Counted from the first letter of the stretch, positions 1 to 12,904 are shown. The stretch is 64,000 bases of DNA from Tipula vernalis (GCA_958295665.1 OY282559.1:251715461-251779460), one strand, 5' to 3'. The notes: a model not told the origin generated them from the sequence alone. Program-made: numbers and translations.

Positions 1-635
1 CCATCATACACGGGTATAATAGGTTGAAGATGTGTGATAATCCTTACAAAAGTATATTAGTGACATCAAGTTTACTACTTGTTTCACATCATGTAAATAT
101 TTCTTTGCTTTCAGGTAGGGTAGGTAAGGTTTCGTTGCTATATTTAACAATGACAAGAGGCTTGTGGTGGGAAATTACCAAATAATACAAACAAAATGTC
201 ATTAGAATGAACTCACAAGCAGAACGAAAATAAGAAAGGCCTATAATATATTGAACTGGAAAAGAACATTTTTAGTTACAATTCTCTCTGAATTTGGTCT
301 AAACCTTTAGAGGAAAGCGAAGCTCAAAATACTATGTAACCGGTGCTATGTATGTATTTAGGAATGTAACTTGTGTGTCTCAACTGTAGTGTATAATGAA
401 TACATGAAAACATCGAACAAAAGAGAAGAGTAATATGATCTGCATCCAAGAGATATAAAAAGGTAAATAAACGATTATGCCGGAACGGGAAGGGTCAGTA
501 GTCATCAGATTGTGTTGTATTATTTAATTTTCGGTGAATTTGGCTCATGATCCAGATCCATCAAGTGGGGCTCAACCATCGCGTATTACAGAGAAAGTTT
601 AAGAAAAAAAGTTTTAAAACCACGTTTAAAAAGTT
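1..635 (+). other. Probable LTR/leader region of a decayed gypsy-like element
   Basis: This stretch lies directly upstream of a gag-like reading frame. It has no supported gene and may be the 3' part of a 5' LTR plus leader, since it precedes gag in the right orientation. No matching second LTR copy was found downstream of the element near 9.3 kb, so LTR borders and the primer-binding site cannot be fixed. The window edge may cut the element. Confidence 0.3.
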
Positions 636-772
636 ATGTTAACAAATTTCTGTATACAATTGTCTCGTTTATTCGGTAAATTGAAAGTGTTTGTTATCCC
701 GTATTCTATTTTAGCTTTACGACCAACACAATATGGGAAAGCAGTGTATCAGATGAAGCAAACAATGAAAAT

Positions 773-1410
773 TTGCAAAAATTTGCTCGATCTTCGGAAA
801 GGAATTATGATACATCAACAACATCAAGTCAATCCAATCAGATTTCACGTTATGATATGCATAGCGCGTTGACCGAATTTAGCGGCGATAATTCGTTTCG
901 CGTTGAAGCTTTGATAGAAGAAGTTGAAAATTTAGTGAATGTTTTTAAATGGTCGTCAATCCAAACATTTCTTTATTCCAAAAAGTCTTGTCGGCGTTGC
1001 AAAATTAGCCGCTAGGTCTAGACCGGATATTGAAACATGGGTGAAGTTACAAGAATTTTTGAAAGACGAATTCCATGTTCCAATTAATAGTGCCGAAATT
1101 CATAAAAGATTGATATCTCGAACGAAAAATAAAGAGGATTTGTACCAAGAATATTCTTTCGTGATGAGAGAAATGGGATCAATGGGAATTGTCGATGAGC
1201 AAGCTATTATCCAGTGTATAATCAATGGCATCCAAAATTTAGAAGTGAATAAAATTAAACTCTATGGTGCTACGTCAAAAAAGGATTTTAAAAGAAAGTT
1301 GAAAAGCTACGCTAATGAGTGTCCCAAGTACATCTACATCCAGTAGTAAGCATAGTTCTAGAGGAAGATGTTATAACTGTGGCTCCAAAAGACATCAATC
1401 GCTTGATTGT
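773..1410 (+). pseudogene. gag remnant with CCHC zinc knuckle (gypsy-like)
   Basis: Gag forms the retrotransposon particle and binds its RNA. Two overlapping frames are seen: one ends at 1015 and the next, from about 960, runs to 1346. Together they look like one capsid-type protein with a frameshift near 965-1000. The second frame has the helical, charged look of gypsy gag, including a segment rich in K/E/L and a conserved-looking GMGSMGI-type block. About 25 bases beyond its stop, in another frame, a CCHC knuckle (C-x2-C-x4-H-x4-C) is readable near 1369-1410. The gene cannot make an intact protein. Confidence 0.6.
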
Positions 1411-1499
1411 GACAGTAAAAGTGAAAACCAAAGTGTTTTACATGCAACACATTTGAGCATAAAGCTCCTGAATATATAAAGAAGGATGGTCAAAGTTAC

Positions 1500-3461
1500 G
1501 GCGCGGCTTGTATACATTTAACGAAGAACAATGAAAATATATCACTCAAAGCAATAGGGATAAATGATTATAATTTTCAAACATTAATAGACACAGAAGT
1601 GACGTGACACTTTTACGTCAAGACGAATACATCGCTGTGGGTTCTCCAATCTTAACTATAACTACTATAAACTTGTCTGGAATTGGAAACGCAAAAACGA
1701 GAACAATAGGATTTTTCCAAAGCTCATCGACTATCGATGGAAATTTATACAATACAGCCGTTCATGTTGTCCAAATTGAAGCTATGATGAAGATAATTAT
1801 CGGCAAATACGTTTTAATATGTACTAAAATTGTTGTTGGAAACAATACTATGTTTTAAGAGAAAATTCTAGATTTCTGGGAATGTTTCATTGTAAACGAA
1901 AATGAAGACAATGAAGCTAAAAGGCCCAAGGTTGGGAACCTAAAATATTCAAAAGCCATCGGATAGTATTATAGTATTACAAGTTACAAACCAAACAAAA
2001 CAAAGTTCAGATCGGTCCAGTTGAAGTTATTTTTGAAATCAGGAACACCCATTTTTCAACCACTAAGACGTTTAGCACCCACAGAGAAAGTTGAAGTCGA
2101 GAAGCAGGTCAATGAATGGCTAGACAAAGGAATCATTCGAATGAGTACATCTGATTATAGAAGTCCGGTGGTCCTTGTAAATAAGAAAAATAATACAAAA
2201 CGTTGTACGTAGATTACAGGTGACTGAATAAGGAAATCATAAAAGACAGATATTCTCTGCCTCTAATAGATGACCAATATGTGTAAATATTTCAGACGCT
2301 TTATTCAAAACTACTCAATTATCGCAAAAACCTATTGTGGTCGGACGCTTCTAAAATAGGATTGCTACAAAACTTTCAAAAGACTTAGCGTTTCATCCCA
2401 TGTACTACTTTAGCCGAAAGATGACCCCTTCTCAAGAACATTATTCAAGGTATGAACTTGAAATGTTGGCAATAGTTACACATCATTGAAGAAATTCCGA
2501 GTTTACTTATTAGGGATAAGTTTCAAAATAGTCACGGACTGCACAGCCTTCAAAATGGATATGACAAAGAAAGAATCAGATCGAACATAGACCTGGTATT
2601 AAAATGAAGCATGTTGATAGCCTAAGTTGAAACCCAGTTATGGTAATCCAAAATGAGACTGTCAGCCGCATCAAACTCGCACAGTTGAAGGATGATCGAT
2701 TAAACTTGATTATAAAACTACTGAAAGCCGGTCCATTCGAAGATTATATCTTACAACAAGATGTACTATATAAAGAAGATGAGGAGGCTAGAAAGCTGCT
2801 ATGTGTGCTAAGGGCTATGTATGCAAGACAAAATAATAAGAAAATTCCATGAAGAAAGATACGTCGGTACTTTGAAAATGATGGAATTGATGAAAAGGGA
2901 ATATTTCTTACCAAACTTGAAAAACGCATGCGATAGCTGTAAGACAAACTGTGTGAAGTGTATCCTTGCTGACAGAAACACAGGGAAGTAAGATGGTTTC
3001 TTACACTGCATTGGCAAAGACGAACCACTAATAACACTTCATATAGACCATTTAGGTCCAATGACATTAACTAACAAAAATTATAAATACATTTTCTTGC
3101 TTGGATTTATCCAGTCAAGTCCACGACAGCTGCAGAGGTAATTTCCAAGCTTGAAGACCACAAAGCAATATTTGGTAATCCATTACGCTTTATTATTGAT
3201 AGAGGGTCGGCGTTCACTCATACATATTCTGCGAGTATTGTAGAATCAATAATATTAAGCATGTCCAGATTACAACCGGTGTTCCTAGAGATAATGGACA
3301 TGTGAAACCTAAGAATTGGTTTAAGTTTACAACAAGACTCAATCAAAGTCATCCCAAAGTACAAAACATAGTCCATTCCAACTGATGTTCCAACTGAAAT
3401 CCAGAAGACGTCCAGATGTGGAAAGTTATTGAAGATGACTGTATACAATTATATAACGATG
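1500..3461 (+). pseudogene. pol remnant: protease, partial RT, RNase H and integrase core (gypsy-like)
   Basis: Several frames must be combined. Near 1560-1640 there is a protease-like LIDTE block, where DTG/DSG would be usual. At 2021-2212 is the N-terminal RT segment with the PLRRL and PVVLV-type motifs that precede the RT fingers. The RT palm with its YxDD motif is absent, which implies an internal deletion around 2220-2300. At 2370-2490 an RNase H segment reads FSRKM followed by SRYELEML. At 2640-2852 and onward are the IN zinc-binding and spacer regions, and near 3180-3230 a IIDRGSAF block matches the second catalytic Asp region. The copy is dead. Confidence 0.65.
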
Positions 3462-3469
3462 ATCGTGAC
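3462..3469. repeat. Left 8-bp target-site duplication of the hAT element
   Basis: ATCGTGAC stands immediately before the hAT terminus and is repeated exactly at 8912-8919. An 8-bp duplication is the hallmark of hAT transposition. It falls inside gypsy integrase coding sequence. Confidence 0.9.
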
Positions 3470-5102
3470 TAGGGTTCGCAATACCGGTTAACCGGTAAAT
3501 TGATTCAAATTTGTTTATCGTCATACCGGTAAATCGTCTCTGGAATACCGGTATTTCGGTAAATCTTTGAGTTTTACATAAAATGTTATATTAAAAGTTC
3601 AAATCTACTGGATTTTGATTATTGTTTATGCGCAAAACTATATTTTCCTTTTCTGTTTTAATAATTTTTCTAATATTAAAAGTGCTGTCCCTTATTAACC
3701 ACGATAAAGACAAATGGGATTCTCCGATTTTATTTTCCTTCTATTCTGTATTTTATTTTTTGTATTATATTTTTTGTTTCGGATGTGCTAACACCCAACA
3801 CAATACCGAATAGTTACTGCACGCACTTCAATACGTAAATACATATTGCATTCATAAATTAATTTGTTTTGTGAAAATTTATTTCAATATTTAAAATCTA
3901 TCATAACATTTTTACATAAATTCTTACCAATAATACAATAATTTTGTAATAATTTTAATTAAAAAAAAACAATAAAGTTTCAGTACATACATAACATACA
4001 GTTTTGATCAAAACTCCGTTATTTATATTTTTTCTTTGAATTAGAGACATTGGTAAGTTTAAGGATTGGGGTTTTTTTAGCACTAATTGAAAACTTTAAT
4101 AATTATTTGTTAATTAATTACAGCTTACCCTTAATGACAGAAACATCTATAAATAAATCCCTTTGGGATTTTTACAACCGGATGAAAGATAAAAATACAG
4201 CAGTATGCTTAAAATGTAATCGGACCATTAAATGTGCTAGCGGAAGTACAAGTGGGCTGCACAATCATTTAAAGACTCAACACCAGATAAATATATTTAA
4301 AAGACAAGCCATCCCACAAGATTCAACATGTGAAGACAGCAATTCCAGTAACTTCGCACATTCAAGTGATACAAAAATAACAAAATATTTTAAAGAATCT
4401 GTTGACAATAATTTACAAGCCGTAATCGCACGTCTAGCTGCACGTGATTGCATTTCTTTTAATAGAATTTGCACATCTTATGATTTGCAACAATTACTAA
4501 AACATAAAGGATATAAAAACATTCCGAAATCTCCGAATACAATAAAAAAAATTGTACTAGAATATAGTTATTCCATTCAAACTGCTTTGAAAAAGGACCT
4601 GTCGGTGAGAGTAACACAAGGTGAAGCATTTAGCCTTACGTTCGATGAGTGGAAATCAATTAGGAATCACCGTTTTATGAATGTAAATGTCCATGCGTAC
4701 GATTCATTATGGAATCTTGGTTTAATCCGAATCTAAGGATCGATGGCAGCTGAAAAATGTGTTAACATTCTTAATAGTAAACTAAACGAATTTGGTATTT
4801 CGCTCAAAAACGTAGCTTCAATGACTACAGACGGCGCTTCTGTAATGAAGAAAGTGGGGAGGCTAACTAGTGTAAATCAACAGTTATGTTTTGCTCACGG
4901 GATCCAATTGGCCATACTAAAAGTGGTATATAAAAGAGTTGATATTGTGGAAAAAGAAGTTTCAGATGAATCTAATAATAGTAACAGTGACATCGATTCC
5001 ATTGAAGATGATTCGGATTACGAGGAAACCGAATATTTTGAAATAATAAATAAAAATCAACACTCATAAGTTCAACATCCACAAATCGGCCCAATAATCG
5101 TC

Positions 5103-5859
5103 GTCTGGTGGTTTGGCGTCTATTGGAGGGGGGGATCAAAGTTGAGTAGATTAATCTACCAGCTCCGTAACCTTCCAGTAGGGTGCGCATCACGAGTGCT
5201 GTTCTGGTCTTGTCATTAGGCAGCTGCGTGATGGGTACAATTGTGTAAGGGGTAACCTGTTCACAATTCGCAAGTGTACGTACTGCCTCCTCGTGGCAAC
5301 CACTGGTAACTAAGGCCACTTGGCACATCTTTGGCCATTTGGCAAAGGCTAAAGTACGGCGCTAAAGGAGAAAACCTTGACAAAAAACCCTAATCTAAGG
5401 TGGAACAGCATATGCAGAAAGATGAATGGCTGATAGGTTAATCAGCCCAAAATATGCGGACTCTGGATACCAGGCACCCTCCAGTTTTATTTAGCCTTCC
5501 TGTAGTAAAGCTGGGTGACCTACAGGTGATTTGCAATTCCGAGCAACTCGTAAGAGTAAAATCAAACGGAATACGGGGCAGGAGTAGGAATATACGGGAG
5601 TGGGACAACCCTCTCGAGGTCCTTGAGCTCCAATGCTACCGTCTTTCTAGCGGAACTACATGCTGTAGTAAACATCTAGGAGGGAGAGCAATAAGCCCAG
5701 ATAGTATGTATCACGTACCGGGAGGCAGTATCGTCAGGTTCATTAAGAACCTGAATATTGACTGGACGGATAATTAAGCAGGGGCCAGCACAATAGATCT
5801 TTTAGGTCGCAGTGCGAAGTGGCTGATCGCCCACATGTCCCCCCCATAATAATAATAAT
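5103..5859 (+). mobile_element. LINE-derived non-autonomous insert with (ATA)n tail
   Basis: This is a GC-richer block ending in a ...CCCCCCC(ATA)n tail. It is flanked by a perfect 10-bp direct repeat, AATAATCGTC (5093-5102 and 5860-5869). The tail and target duplication indicate target-primed reverse transcription on the plus strand. The last ~60 bases before the tail contain AGATCTTTTAGGTCGCAGTG, which recurs in a second short insert at 52102. The insert has no intact ORF. A 107-codon frame at 5454-5777 may be a leftover LINE coding end (it reads FIKNLNIDW near its C-terminus). It is probably an internally deleted I/R1-type LINE or a SINE-like derivative; the family is not certain. Confidence 0.7.
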
Positions 5860-5888
5860 AATAATCGTCAAAGTCCAACAAGTGGTTC

Positions 5889-7645
5889 TGAAACGAATTG
5901 CTCGTTCCAATTTTAGGTTGGCGTCCCCTGAATTTGTTTTTATTTCTATTTGTTGGAAAGTTATCATTGGTGCACTTATTTATTGTTCCAAATTGTAGAC
6001 TTTCCCCTAACATAACGGGTTGGACAAATCATTTAAATAATCGAGATTATGAACACGCGAGGCAGTCTGGTTTTTATAATTTAACTTGCCACATTGGCTT
6101 AAGCAAAGATATTTGAAAATAAATAATTAAAGTTTATAAGGTTTTTGGTGTGCTTAAATAAGTTTTCTTGGTTTAGTAGAGACTATTATTAGTTATTTAG
6201 TTAAGTTATTTCATAATAAAAAAATAATAAATAAGAATTAAAAGTAGATTAAATTATAATAAAGCAAACGGGAAAAAATGAATCATAATAATAATAAATG
6301 TTGAAAAATGTTAGTGCTAAATGAAAATACAGCAAAATAAAAAAAAATGGAAAAATATTATTAAAAACATTGTTTAGTGAAAAATATAAAAGCTCCGTTA
6401 AGGACGCATAAGAAAACCAAAAATCTTATAAAAACGGACATAGTAAGTGTGTGGAAAAAAAAGGAAAGAACTCTAATACGAAAATTATTAAAATATATTT
6501 AATCTCAAAATGTGTAATAAAATAACATAGTTTCCACATTATTACATGGGAAAAAAAATAGTTTAGTGAAGCAATGTACAAAAAAAGAAAACATTAAAAG
6601 CATAAAACAAAAACAAACAGGTGCTTTGTACAGTTGCTGCAACAAGTACGAAATGCTTTGCAGGTACAGATGCTAATCATAATACTAAACGAAAAAAAAA
6701 ACAGTTTATCAATTGAATTTTGGTGGAACAAACCAATAAAAATAAAACAAACATGGCATAGGTGAGAATGCCAATATTTAAAAAAAAAAAAAAAAAACTA
6801 TAAGTGGAAAAAAGTGAGTGTGTGGGTCTAATGAACATTGGCCGAATAAAAACTAAAAACAATCAAAAAAAAAATAAAATCAGTAAATCATAATAAGTTT
6901 GTGTATTGAAATAATAAATTAAATATACATATGTACATAAAACTGGAATACAAAAAGAATATGTACACGGCGACAATCAACATGCACCATGGCGTCTGGT
7001 ACTGTTTAGTAAATATTAAGTTAAGTTTTTTATTATATTATTGTTTATATTGATCATATATTATAAAATTGTATATAAAATTTTTTGCATAAATTAGGTT
7101 AGAATTTTCTGACAATTAGTATTTATAGTTCGGTGTCGGTAGATTTTAGGACTAATAATCACTAACAAATATCTTTAGTGCTTTCTAAATTGTTTATTTT
7201 CAACATATATTTTTGGTTATTTTGGTTTTTTTGTATAATAAATTAAGTTCTCGCATTTGATTTAAATGTGTTCTTATTTCGGTGTTCGCTTTCGGGAAAA
7301 TGGTTTCGGTTCCGCTGGTTTTGTGAAATAGTGATTATCTCATGATGGAATAAAAATAGTGCTTGAGAGTGAGACATGTAGGTAAGTTTGAACATGGTAA
7401 AGGTGAGTATTACCGGTCTGATCCTATCCCCACCCCATTTTCCTTTCTAATACCTTACGTGGTCAAGCAAGCTTCCATTCTTCTTTGGGAACACCCACCC
7501 CAATCCCTGAGCCTTAGCCGGCAATAAACGACCACACCGAAGCTCTGAATGGTTGAAAGAAAAAAAATTCAGTGACGAATGGCATTTTAGTTATTTAGGG
7601 AACGAGTCGCATCGTTATACCGACATGCCCTCCAAATTCGTTACA
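5889..7645. mobile_element. Candidate solo LTR, 1757 bp
   Basis: The insert starts TGAAACGAATT and ends AATTCGTTACA, so it has TG...CA termini inside an 11-12-bp imperfect inverted repeat. It is flanked by the 5-bp direct repeat GGTTC (5884-5888 and 7646-7650). It is AT-rich, lacks coding sequence, and contains a TATA-box-like TATAAAAG at 6385-6392. These are the features of an LTR left after recombination between two LTRs. The length is large but within the range of some insect gypsy families. It sits in hAT transposase coding sequence and its precise removal restores the frame. A terminal-repeat element of another kind is not excluded. Confidence 0.65.
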
Positions 7646-8911
7646 GGTTCTTATGTTTAAAAGATCACCATTAAAAAATGATATTCTTCAAAATCATATT
7701 AAAAACGATTTAAACAAAGAGCTTAGCGTTATTTTAGATATAAAGATCGTTGGAACAGCCTCCTGATGATGTTGGAGCGGTTTTATGCAATAAAAACAAG
7801 CATTCGTAAAACTTTGATTGACATCGAATCTGAGATATCCTTTTCAGAACCAGAACTTCAATTATTGTTAACTATTATAACAGCCTTGTTTCCAATTAAA
7901 ACAGCTGTAGAAGCATTATGTCGAAAGGACACAAATCTTTATTTTGCAGATATAACATTAAAGTTCATGCTCGATGAACTAACTAACCAAAATACGGCCT
8001 TCAGTGAGGAATTAAAAGAGGCTCTTATATTTAGAATTAAAGAAAGACATACAGTTTATTCCGACGTAATGTTTTATCTGTTTGAGCCAAAGTTTACATA
8101 TGGGTTAGAAGATTATGGAATTTCCAACAAAACCAATAAAAACATTTTTGCAAAAAAAATTGTTGAGGAGCTTCGAAAATTTGGTTGCAAGCAATTGGAT
8201 ATCGATGAAGCGAACGAAGAAAATTCAACAGAGGAAATTGAAACATCGTCAAACACACAGGAAACAGAAACTGCAGCTTTAAGCTTTAAAGAAAAATTAG
8301 ATTTAGCAATAAAAAAGAAAACCAGCATGATGGATCAACCAGCTACAATCTCCAGAACGAATACTGGTTTGTTAAATATAGTTAAAAGAGAGATGGCGTT
8401 CTTCGAAGAGCAACATATAAAAGGACAATATTTAAAAATGGTTTTTAATTACCTGTTGTCCGTTCGACCAACAAGCGTGGAGTCCGAACGGGCATTTTCT
8501 GCTGCTGGAATAACTGCGACCAAATTTAGGTCGAGATTAAACGACGACGTCTTAAATATTATGTGTTTTTTGCGAGCGCGATTTAGAAATCAACTCAACC
8601 AAAACCAATAATAAATAATTGACTATTCAGAGATTTTTACTAAATTTAAAAATAAATATGTGTAATATTAAGATTAACAAAGAAATCCTCTGTAATTTGT
8701 AATCCTTAGGTTTTTGTTAAGACTAATGAAATTTTGTTTTGTTTTTTTTTAATGAAATAAATACAATTTTTGAAATAAATTAAGTTCAGTTGTTTTATTT
8801 AACATTTCATAATTTTTTTTTTAAAAACCGGTAAATTACCAGTAAATAGATTTTTTCATAAACATTTACCGTTTACCGGTTTTTCAAATTTCGGTAAATT
8901 TGCGAACCCTA

Positions 8912-8919
8912 ATCGTGAC
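8912..8919. repeat. Right 8-bp target-site duplication of the hAT element
   Basis: This is the second copy of ATCGTGAC, adjoining the right hAT terminus. Gypsy integrase coding sequence resumes here. Confidence 0.9.
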
Positions 8920-9107
8920 CATGTTCGAGATGATGCTAGGGATCAAATCCTAAAAATCCAAGCAGAAAATCGTAAAGTATATAATCAAACGAGGAAGAAG
9001 CCAACCCAATACCAAGAGAGAAGTCTTATAGCAATTAAAAAGACATAATTCAGTTGCGGAGATAAAATACATTTAAAATTTTCGGGTCCATATAAAGTCA
9101 TTAAGGT

Positions 9108-9150
9108 AAGATATGATGAAAGATACGATGAAAAGATATGATGAAAGAGT
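9108..9150. repeat. Short tandem duplication of an ATATGATGAAAG unit
   Basis: Three imperfect copies of a (A)GATA[TC]GATGAAA(A)G unit lie in tandem at the end of the integrase remnant. This is simple slippage-type duplication. Confidence 0.55.
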
Positions 9151-9794
9151 TGGAGGCCACAAATTTAAATTACAATTTCTTTTTTTAAAAATGAAAGATC
9201 AAATATGTTGCAAGTACAATGCGACATAGACAGGACAGACAAAGCAGTTTTTAGAAAAACGGATTTACCAACACAAAAGAGGCACAAATAAAAATAAAAA
9301 TTCAAGCATTAGTGCACTTCCACAGCATTTGAAAGATACTAACCATTTAATCAGTTTAGATAACGTCATAAATTCTTTATAAGCAAAAAAAATTTAAAAA
9401 AATCGATTTTAGAATGTTATACATTAAAGCAAGTACAAAATCTATAAACATTGTAGAAGATTTTGCGTATATTAGTAATTCGTATGATTGGTTTATCTAA
9501 GTTTTTTGGTCTCATACAATTTATTTTTGATTCTAAATGTACAACCTTTTTACATGAAAAGCAGTAGAATACACATTTATTTTCGAATAAATTGTCTAGT
9601 AGGTATGCGTATCTATGATAAGTCGGTTTATTAAGTTTGCTTTGCAAAATTAAAATCTATATAAAAGAAACGCTTTTGAGAATGCAAACAGGTTCAAAAT
9701 ATGAAATTCCATCGCATTAGTCATGACAGTTTCGGGAACTTCCAAAATTTTTAAATTTAGTTATTTGCTCTGCCTAAATTATTGAAATTCTGTA

Positions 9795-9914
9795 GGCACA
9801 AGGCACGCACCATCGCTTAAGTCGACTTAAGACAAAAATTATTTTCAATAATCAACGATTTATATCTCCCCTCTAGCTTCATTAAATTTGACTTAAGTGG
9901 TGCTGCCTTGTGGC
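9795..9914. repeat. Possible small MITE with ~27-bp inverted ends
   Basis: The left end GGCACAAGGCACGCACCAT..CTTAAGTC is matched in reverse orientation by the right end GACTTAAGTGGTGCTGCCTTGTGGCC, with small gaps. A third related GACTTAAGGTGGTATGCCTGG segment lies at about 10017-10038 in direct orientation. There is no clear target duplication and no coding capacity. Assignment to a superfamily is not possible by eye. Confidence 0.35.
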
Positions 9915-11289
9915 CAAATGTAGTGGTCGCAAGCCGTAGTAGCTTTAGTCGGTGTATAAGTGAAAAATAAATTTAATATCAACTTTTTGCACCTCTTTAG
10001 AAAAATTATCAAATTTGACTTAAGGTGGTATGCCTGGTGACGTACTCTAAAATTTCGTTGCATTAGAATGGTGCAAGTTAGAAATTTTGAGAAAGCTTGG
10101 AAATGACTAGGAATGATTTTCAAATCAATTGTTCTGGAGGTAACTTTTAAAAAATCTCAAAATTTCGAAGAATTCTTGATTCTTTAGATCGAGATTCATG
10201 GGAATTTTGAGTCTCATTCATTGAACTGTCACTGTAATATTTCTCGTTAAAATCTTTTAAACAACAGATTTTGTTAACAATTTGCATCAACAATATAGTG
10301 GCTGAATTTTATGTCCTTAAAAAGAAGGAACATTTTTTAAGGTATATCACATATTATGACTTTTGGTCGTAAGCACGTCGCGGATTACAAAATCCAATTG
10401 TATTAAATTCATTTCGCAGTACTGTAATTTCACTTTCATTATATCGATTATAATTGAATTTCCTAAAACGAAATAAAAAATGCATTTAAACTTTAAGTGT
10501 ACATAATATATAGGGGTTAAAACAATTCGGACATATGTCCGTGTGTTATAGAAAAACGAACACATTTGTCACCCTCCCTGTTATTAACATCAAATAATTA
10601 TAAGGTTTACGGCTCATTATTATTAAAACCACCCCCATATAAATATTAAAGAATATAATCACACAAAAAATAATACTCATCCATCAGAAACATAACCTTC
10701 CGTCAAATTATTTTCAACAAGCAGACGTGTACAAAATATGGTTCAAATGCTGATTTCAAAGTATTGTAGACAACTCATAATTTAATTTAACCAAAAAAAA
10801 AAAAAAAAAAGAACAAAAACATTTATCAAATTAAAATAACAAAATATGATGAATTTGAGTAAAATGAAGTAAATATGTAAGCATACATACATATAAAATC
10901 CCTCATCACATAAAAACTTCACAAGTAGTTTACCTAATTTAATTTAGATGTTAGTAAGTGTATATGCGTATAGTAGGTACACTCAGTAATTTCGATAAAA
11001 ACATTACAAATAATAATAGAACATCCAACAAGACCATAAACCATAACTTCTATTACATTACACAAACAAAACATATAAAAATTTACAAACATATCAATGT
11101 TAATATTTTTATGGTTATTTTTATTTATAATATTAAAATATTATAGTTTTTATAGTTTATAGCATTTCCTATATGCACTTGTACAATTATATTTAAATTT
11201 ATTACTATTAATTCAAGTGTCCATTATAATAATATTCACTATAGATGCTATTTATGTGCATTGCATTACGATTTACCAAAGTGAGACAT

Positions 11290-11318
11290 AACAACAACAA
11301 CAACAACAACAACAACAA
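11290..11318. repeat. (AAC)n microsatellite
   Basis: About nine uninterrupted ACA/AAC trinucleotide units. Confidence 0.95.
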
Positions 11319-12904
11319 ATATAATGTTAGTAATGTATAATAATAATATTAGTAATAGAAAACCAAAAATATTTATTAAAATATTATAATGGATATACAA
11401 ATTTTCTCACACCATTATTTACTAGGGTTAATTTTGTTTTGTACAGTGGTTCTCAACCTTTTCATAGATCTCATAATTTTGTTTGAAGCATGAAATTCAT
11501 TTTGGAAGAAAACTATTGTTCGAACTACATAGGAATTAGACTCGTAAAAAAAAGTTTCTGAGGTTAGTTCAATAGTTTTTCAAAGTTTACATACATACTT
11601 CCATTTTATGCGTAATAAATTCGGGGTAATATGCTCGGGTAAAATTGTGGAAAAGCGAAACAGAAAAGAATCCCACTGTCCGAATTTAATTTCAATCAAT
11701 TTCCCGAGTCGAATTTTTCAATTTATTTCCCGAGTCCCAAGGCTCGTTATAACACGCAAAATATAGGTTTAAACACACTGACATACAGATACACACACTC
11801 TGTAAATAATTATTTAAACACATATTTTTGTAAAACTACCAAAAAAAAAATTAAAAAAATAACAAAAATCCCAAAAACATATCTAACAGCAAGCAATTGA
11901 AAAACAAATTTGTCTGGAAATATAATTGTCTGGTTTTCTTTTAATTCTATTTTAAAATTCATTATTTTTTCCAAAAAATAAAAAATAAAAATACAAAAAA
12001 ATAACGAAAATATATAAAAAAACTATTTTTAAGTAGTTTTTGGTATTAGATTTTTTTTTTCGGTTATAATTAAATTTTATAATGATAATATATTCTTGGA
12101 AAATTGCTAAGAAAATGTAACTCTGAATAACAACAGTAGTATACGTTACTTATACAGTATATTCTTATAGGGATGTTACAGCATAGAGCAAAAATAATTA
12201 CTTTACATTAATTTTGTAAAAAAAAAAAGTGCAGCACACCATTGACTATTACACTATATTACTGAGTGCCGTAGTATGTACTAAACGCAAATGGCTAAGA
12301 GATTGGGGGGTGAATATTATAATTAACAAATGTAATATCTAGGTTTTATGTGGAACAATTAAACACGAGTAAAATACACACGTAGAAGTTTTTTTTAAAT
12401 TTTTGTACGAAATGCAGAGTTCAAATTGCAATTGTTTTTTCAAAGTTTTTATTGGTCTGAAAAGTTATATTGAATACTAAATGAAACCTTTATTTCGTAA
12501 GAGATAAAAAACTATTACGATTTTCTATGAAGAGTATTAAATACTATTTATTGCCGAATGTATATAAAAGTCGTACGAAGAGTTTAAATTTAAAACGATT
12601 TTATTTTTTTATATTAAAATTGATTGTACAATAAAACGGGATAGCAATCAAAGGTAAGAGAAAATCTTTCTTGGAAAAACATTATTCACAATGTGCTTCA
12701 GTCTTTCAGTGTGTAAAAAAACTATGAAAATGCACATAAAGAAGACACGAATATCATTTAAATTTAAAAATTGAATAGCTTTTCGAACATAAACAAAATA
12801 ATTTATTGAAGCTCTACTGTTTTTAGGACAAACGATGAGTGTTATTGGGTAAAAATTTTCAATCAATGGATGATAGGAATTAATCTGCAAATAGAGAAGG
12901 GGTG

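Larger units (their letters stand above)
4134..8611 (+). pseudogene. hAT transposase, broken by two insertions, two stops and a frameshift
   Basis: The likely start is the ATG at 4134, just after a possible splice acceptor (TAATTACAG). In order: a BED zinc finger (C-x2-C...H-x4-H, 4180-4280), a segment holding the first catalytic Asp (LTFDEW, 4640), a second Asp (MTTDGAS, 4825), a CFAHG block (4890), and the C-terminal hATC dimerisation region with the catalytic Glu in SVESERAFSAAG (8475-8510). Lesions are an in-frame TAA at 4734-4736, an in-frame TAA at 5067-5069, the two insertions, and a one-base frameshift near 7738-7748. With the insertions and one copy of each target duplication removed, the frame runs through both junctions without a shift. 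Both insertions therefore hit a nearly complete gene. Confidence 0.85.
3470..8911 (+). mobile_element. hAT DNA transposon, 5442 bp including two later insertions
   Basis: The ends carry a 12-bp inverted repeat, TAGGGTTCGCAA, at 3470-3481 and its complement at 8900-8911. They are bounded by the 8-bp direct repeat ATCGTGAC. Inside both ends there are many ACCGGT / CGGTAAAT motifs, for example around 3484-3560 and 8825-8900. These look like the subterminal transposase-binding repeats of hAT elements. The interior encodes a BED-finger/hATC transposase. Removing the two nested insertions (5103-5859 and 5889-7645, each with one target copy) gives an element of about 2.9 kb, a normal size. The transposase is broken, so this copy is non-autonomous. 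Confidence 0.92.
8912..9180 (+). pseudogene. Integrase C-terminal remnant of the gypsy-like element
   Basis: The reading frame resumes after the hAT element with the charged linker and GPYKV motif typical of the C-terminal DNA-binding region of gypsy integrases (near 9085-9105). One in-frame TAA interrupts it near 9047. It continues the pol remnant that stops at 3469. A short internal duplication of a GATATGATGAAA-like unit occurs at about 9108-9150. Beyond ~9180 homology fades into AT-rich sequence. Confidence 0.65.
530..9300 (+). mobile_element. Decayed Ty3/gypsy-like LTR retrotransposon, split by a hAT insertion
   Basis: Remnants follow the gypsy order on the plus strand: gag with a CCHC knuckle, aspartic protease, start of reverse transcriptase, part of RNase H, then integrase. 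The integrase core ends at 3469 and its C-terminal part resumes at 8912. Between them sits a hAT element flanked by an 8-bp target duplication, so the two halves were once contiguous. The coding parts are full of stops and frameshifts, and the RT catalytic region is missing. No 3' LTR is recognisable. Both borders are approximate. The element is the oldest layer in this nest. Confidence 0.75.
9301..12900. other. AT-rich non-coding stretch
   Basis: No reading frame of recognisable type was found on either strand. The stretch holds A/T homopolymer runs, an AAC microsatellite and a possible small MITE, listed separately. Confidence 0.6.
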
